Position numbers and translations under genes: made by a program. A stretch of 64,000 bases of DNA from Myxacorys californica WJT36-NPBG1. GTDB lineage: Bacteria > Cyanobacteriota > Cyanobacteriia > Leptolyngbyales > Leptolyngbyaceae. Below, one piece after another: positions 60,724-64,000 of this stretch. The stretch spans positions 79,874 through 143,873 of the forward strand of contig JAHHHO010000007.1 in the NCBI GenBank assembly GCA_019359315.1. The letters are read 5' to 3'. How positions within the stretch are numbered: the stretch's first letter is position 1; every line of letters begins with the position of its first letter. The notes under the pieces are model-generated. The model saw nothing but the letters and a program-made list of their open reading frames with translations. It was not told the DNA's origin and made no database searches.

Positions 60724-61464
60724 CTACTCCAGAACATCAGGATTGATGCCTGCGGCTCGAAGTCTCTCCGCTAGAAGGATCGCTCTTGCTTCGGCATCTT
60801 CTACTCTTGCTTCGGCGTCTTCTGCACGTTGACGCTCTTGTTCTGCACGTTGGCGTTCCTGTTCTGCGCGTTGGCGTTCCTGTTCTGCGCGGGTAGCAAC
60901 TTCTTCATAGGTTTCAAACGGCTGGTCGTCGGGTCGATAGAGGATGAGGTTTCCGGCCTCGTTTAACTCAAATCGAATCCGCAAGCGAGGACTAATCCAT
61001 TGAGCCATATCGTCAATTTCTTCTAGCGAATCTTCAACTCGCAAATAGCCTGCTAAATTGAGGCGATCGGGATCGTATGAGTAATATTCCTCGACGCCAT
61101 AACGCTCATAGAATCCATGTTTGCGGTTCATCTCAGGAACTGTATTTCCAGGTGAGATAATCTCAAACACAACTTGAGGCGGAATGCCACTTTCTCTCCA
61201 CTGCTGATAGCTGCCTCGATCGCCCTTCGGTCTGCCAAACACGACCATTGCATCTGGGGCTTGCCGGAGCTTGTTGTTTCCCTCAACTGGATACCACAGC
61301 AGATCGCCCGCCACAAACACGTCTGAATGGTCAGCAAAAATCCAGTCGAGCCCTTTTTTGATGTAGACAATGTACTCAAACTGCTTCGTGTTGTCTGCTA
61401 TCGGTTGCCCGTCGCTGTCTGGATAAATGATGTCGGATTGAGTCGATCGCAGGTCTAACACCAT
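60724..61464 (-). CDS. Uma2 family protein with RAEQERQ repeats
   Basis: The product has 246 residues from ATG 61464; an upstream TTG adds seven. The Uma2 core has QAPDAMVVFGRPKGDRGSY (Asp), PPQVVFEIISPGNT (Glu) and YSYDPDRLNLAGYLR. The C-terminal helix contains three exact RAEQERQ heptads followed by degenerate EDAEAR copies, encoded by 21-bp tandem repeats at about 60820-60890. It ends RAAGINPDVLE. Repeated heptads of this type are common in large cyanobacterial Uma2 proteins. Confidence 0.9.
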   Translation of the reverse strand: MVLDLRSTQSDIIYPDSDGQPIADNTKQFEYIVYIKKGLDWIFADHSDVFVAGDLLWYPVEGNNKLRQAPDAMVVFGRPKGDRGSYQQWRESGIPPQVVFEIISPGNTVPEMNRKHGFYERYGVEEYYSYDPDRLNLAGYLRVEDSLEEIDDMAQWISPRLRIRFELNEAGNLILYRPDDQPFETYEEVATRAEQERQRAEQERQRAEQERQRAEDAEARVEDAEARAILLAERLRAAGINPDVLE

Positions 61465-61571
61465 AGCCACTGCTCCCAAAAACAAGACTTGTCTATACCC
61501 TTCATCCTACGCGGTAAACTAGTGAGATTGACCGATCTGCAAATCATTTTGCCTTTAGAAGCTGAAGAATC

Positions 61572-63707
61572 ATGCCGTCATTTTTACTCGAAGTTGGGAC
61601 AGAAGAATTACCTGCAAGTTTTGTGGACGAAGCGCTAAATCAGTGGCGATCGCGCCTTCCAAAACTTCTAGCGGAACTCAGTCTCACTCCGGAGAAAATC
61701 GAGTATTACGGAACGCCGCGCCGCCTAGCCGTGGTGATCAAAGGTTTACCGAGTCAACAGCCTGACCAAGACGAAGAGGTGAAGGGACCTCCGGCAAAAG
61801 CGGCGTTCAAAGATGGGCAACCCACCAAAGCGGCAGAAGGATTTGCTCAGAAGCAAGGCGTTGCGATCAATGCATTAGAAATTCGTCCGACGGACAAGGG
61901 CGAGTTTGTGTTTGTGCAAAAACGGATTAAAGGACGGGCGATCGCAGACCTGCTCACCGAACAAATTCCCCAGTGGATCACAGGATTGGATGGCAAACGC
62001 TTCATGCGGTGGTCCGATGGAGACCTAAAGTTCTCTCGCCCCATTCGATGGTTGGTCGCGTTATTAGATCAGGATGTTTTGCCGATTGATCTCGTTAGCC
62101 ATTCTATTTCCTATCGCGCTAATCGCATTTCGTGGGGACATCGTGTACTTCATCCTGATCCGGTTTCTATTCCGAATGCAGATGCTTACATCAATACGTT
62201 GAGTGCTGCCTATGTTGATGTTGATCCCGAACACCGAAAAGCGACGATTGAGCAGCAAGTGCGCGATGCTGCAAATCAGGTGGGCGGCGTTGCGATCATT
62301 AATCGCGACTTACTCCAAGAAGTCACTAATTTGGTCGAATATCCATCGGCAGTAATCGGTAAGTTTGACGCCAAGTTTTTAGAAATTCCGCCAGAAGTGG
62401 TGACAACTGAAATGGAGAGCCATCAACGGTATTTTCCAGTGTGTCAGAAAGACTCAGATCAGTTGTTACCTTACTTTATTACTGCCTCTAATGGTGATCC
62501 CAAAAAAGCAGATATCATTGCGGCTGGAAATGAACGCGTGATTCGAGCCAGGTTATCAGATGGCAAGTTTTTCTTCGATATCGATCGCAAAGCCCCGCTC
62601 GAAAGCTACTTACCTAAGCTTGAAACCGTCACCTTTCAAGCGGATCTCGGATCGATGCGATCGAAAGCGGATCGCATTGTCGCGATCGCAGCTCAAATCG
62701 CGACTCAACTCAACATCACAGGCGACGCGCTGACGCATATCCAACGCGCCGCCCTCCTCTGTAAAGCCGATCTCGTCACTCAAATGGTGGGAGAATTCCC
62801 CGAATTGCAGGGCGTCATGGGTGAAAAGTATGCCCGATCGAGTGGTGAACCCGAAGCGGTTGCCGTTGCGATCGCAGAACATTATCTGCCCAAAGGCGCG
62901 GGTGACGTATTGCCTCAATCGCTGGTCGGACAAGTCGTTGGACTTGCCGATCGCTTAGATACCCTAATTGGCATCTTTGGACTGGGGCTGATTCCATCCG
63001 GATCGTCCGATCCGTTTGCTCTGCGGCGTGCGGCAACGGCAATTGTCAATATTACTTGGGCCGCTAATCTCAACATCAATCTCAATGCACTGCTGGACGA
63101 GATCGTGACCCGTTCTACCCAACTCAAACTCACGCCTGAAGATTTGCTGAAACAGCTAAAAGAGTTCTTCTTGCAACGAGTTGAAACATTGCTGCGTGAA
63201 GACCGCAACATCGACTATGACTTGGTGAATGCGGTGTTGGGTGAGAACGATCGAACGTATGCAGAGCGTGCATTGAGTGACCTGTTGGATGTGCGCGATC
63301 GCGCTTCATTTCTGCAAACCATTCGCAACGATGGTCGCCTGTCTGCAATATATGAGACTGTCAATCGCGCCTCTCGTCTCGCGGCTCAGGGAAGTTTAGA
63401 TACTCAACAGCTTGACCCAACTGTTGTCATTCGTCCTGATCTATTCCAGAAAAATTCTGAAAAAGCGTTCTACGATGCCTTGCAATCGTTAAACCAAACC
63501 ATGCAGGGACAAGCAGACTACTCCAAACTGATCACGGCTCTAAGCCAGATTGCGCCAACGGTCAGCACCTTCTTTGACGGAGAAGATAGCGTGCTGGTGA
63601 TGGACAATGATCCCGACATTAAACAAAATCGCTTGAATTTACTGGGAATTCTCCGAAATCACGGGCGAGTTTTGGCCGATTTTGGAGCGATCGCAAAGCA
63701 AGCCTAG
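61572..63707 (+). CDS. glyS: glycyl-tRNA synthetase beta subunit
   Basis: The product has 711 residues, full length. It begins [20 protein letters not shown], and [38 protein letters not shown] and the HD-like [22 protein letters not shown] blocks follow. The C-terminal anticodon-binding region contains [24 protein letters not shown]. The beta subunit binds tRNA-Gly and pairs with the alpha subunit GlyQ, which is not in the window. Confidence 0.97.
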   Translation: MPSFLLEVGTEELPASFVDEALNQWRSRLPKLLAELSLTPEKIEYYGTPRRLAVVIKGLPSQQPDQDEEVKGPPAKAAFKDGQPTKAAEGFAQKQGVAINALEIRPTDKGEFVFVQKRIKGRAIADLLTEQIPQWITGLDGKRFMRWSDGDLKFSRPIRWLVALLDQDVLPIDLVSHSISYRANRISWGHRVLHPDPVSIPNADAYINTLSAAYVDVDPEHRKATIEQQVRDAANQVGGVAIINRDLLQEVTNLVEYPSAVIGKFDAKFLEIPPEVVTTEMESHQRYFPVCQKDSDQLLPYFITASNGDPKKADIIAAGNERVIRARLSDGKFFFDIDRKAPLESYLPKLETVTFQADLGSMRSKADRIVAIAAQIATQLNITGDALTHIQRAALLCKADLVTQMVGEFPELQGVMGEKYARSSGEPEAVAVAIAEHYLPKGAGDVLPQSLVGQVVGLADRLDTLIGIFGLGLIPSGSSDPFALRRAATAIVNITWAANLNINLNALLDEIVTRSTQLKLTPEDLLKQLKEFFLQRVETLLREDRNIDYDLVNAVLGENDRTYAERALSDLLDVRDRASFLQTIRNDGRLSAIYETVNRASRLAAQGSLDTQQLDPTVVIRPDLFQKNSEKAFYDALQSLNQTMQGQADYSKLITALSQIAPTVSTFFDGEDSVLVMDNDPDIKQNRLNLLGILRNHGRVLADFGAIAKQA

Positions 63708-63768
63708 AAAAACCTAAACAGTTAGATGATGAGGTAGTAAATAGGAAGACACGACTAGACAGAAGAGC

Positions 63769-63808
63769 CTCATTCCAACCCTTTCCCAGGGAAAAGGGTT
63801 GGAATGAG
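63769..63808 (+). terminator. long hairpin after glyS
   Basis: A 16-bp stem (CTCATTCCAACCCTTT at 63769-63784 with 63793-63808) encloses an 8-nt loop. No T-run follows, so it may be a 3'-end stabilising hairpin or a bidirectional barrier rather than a classical terminator. Confidence 0.5.
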
Positions 63809-63876
63809 AGCAGCGCAATGCATCTTAGGTTTAATTGAGTTGTTTAATTAAGTTCATCTACTTAGAAGCTTTATTC

Positions 63877-64000
63877 GGCGTTGCATAATGGAGAGATGAA
63901 TAAGGTGATTCTCTGCAGTGCCCGGAATGCCAGTCTACTCACATTCGGAAGAATGGAAAACGCAAAGACAAGCAAAATCATATCTGCGTGGACTGTGGGC
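63877..64000 (+). mobile_element. IS1-family insertion sequence, left end (cut by window edge)
   Basis: The reading frame from 63913 gives LQCPECQSTHIRKNGKRKDK then QNHICVDCG, the N-terminal zinc-ribbon (CPEC, CVDC) of IS1-family transposases common in cyanobacteria. The position that is Met in complete copies reads CTG here, and an in-frame TAA precedes it at 63901-63903. GGCGTTGCATAATG at 63877 is likely the terminal inverted repeat. Most of the element lies beyond the window. Confidence 0.82.

Noticed and set aside
1..64000. tRNA, rRNA, prophage or defence island
   Set aside because: No cloverleaf-like T-arm sequences, rRNA stretches, phage structural genes or restriction/toxin clusters were seen by eye; a tool-based search would be needed for tRNAs in particular.

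Overview
The window is a chromosomal segment of a cyanobacterium, most likely filamentous. The octamer GCGATCGC (the HIP1 palindrome) and its GCGATCG core recur throughout coding and non-coding DNA. The gene set is that of an oxygenic phototroph: Rubisco activase with a small-subunit-like tail, Ycf46 and Ycf35, Thf1/Psb29, CRR7, a CrtD-type carotenoid desaturase, the GlpX-type fructose/sedoheptulose bisphosphatase and an iron-uptake porin with an SLH domain. A Leptolyngbya-like host is plausible, but the sequence alone does not settle it.

Layout. 0-4.1 kb: the N-terminal 1381 residues of a very large poly-HAMP/GAF histidine kinase, cut by the left edge. 4.4-11.7 kb: small proteins, a twelve-unit array of 21-bp repeats, the SRP RNA gene (minus strand), a 2H phosphoesterase with an alpha/beta-hydrolase-like protein, Rubisco activase, hisF and a lipoprotein. 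11.8-18.1 kb, plus strand: an RHH-like protein, the ycf46-ycf35 pair, an inositol-phosphatase-family enzyme, a Crp-type regulator and an M61 protease. 18.1-27.6 kb, mostly minus strand: a coiled-coil protein, a small outer-membrane barrel, an overlapping pair made of a diguanylate cyclase response regulator and a hybrid kinase with a LOV-like PAS domain, a lipid-kinase-family protein, CRR7, a DUF2854-like protein and a thioredoxin-fold protein.

27.4-38.6 kb: a subtilase fused to membrane segments, an HPP-family membrane protein, three glycosyltransferase-like genes and an OprB/SLH porin behind a good Fur-box match. 38.7-48.6 kb: aroA, hemA, glpX, a CrtD-type desaturase, a 1.1-kb stretch without a gene, an acyltransferase, a methyltransferase and a single-domain response regulator. 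48.6-64 kb, mostly minus strand: a HAD hydrolase, an M20 amidohydrolase, a CDF transporter, cyanase, a lipoxygenase, thf1, grxC, a TPR protein, two DppB/DppC-type permeases separated by bioF and small genes, a Uma2 protein, then glyS (plus strand) and the left end of an IS1-family element at the right edge.

Most of the window is ordinary housekeeping and photosynthesis-support sequence, and I see no defence island, phage or CRISPR array. The items most worth a second look are: the hybrid kinase whose LOV-like domain carries Ser where photoactive LOV domains have Cys (one base away); nine strict 276-bp repeats in the poly-HAMP kinase; an apparently non-catalytic alpha/beta-hydrolase fold; inverted pairs of GGATGAGGGA-rich arrays at three separate intergenic loci, one of which supplies the 3' end of grxC; the 21-bp array; and a minus-strand terminator in a 1.1-kb region without genes.
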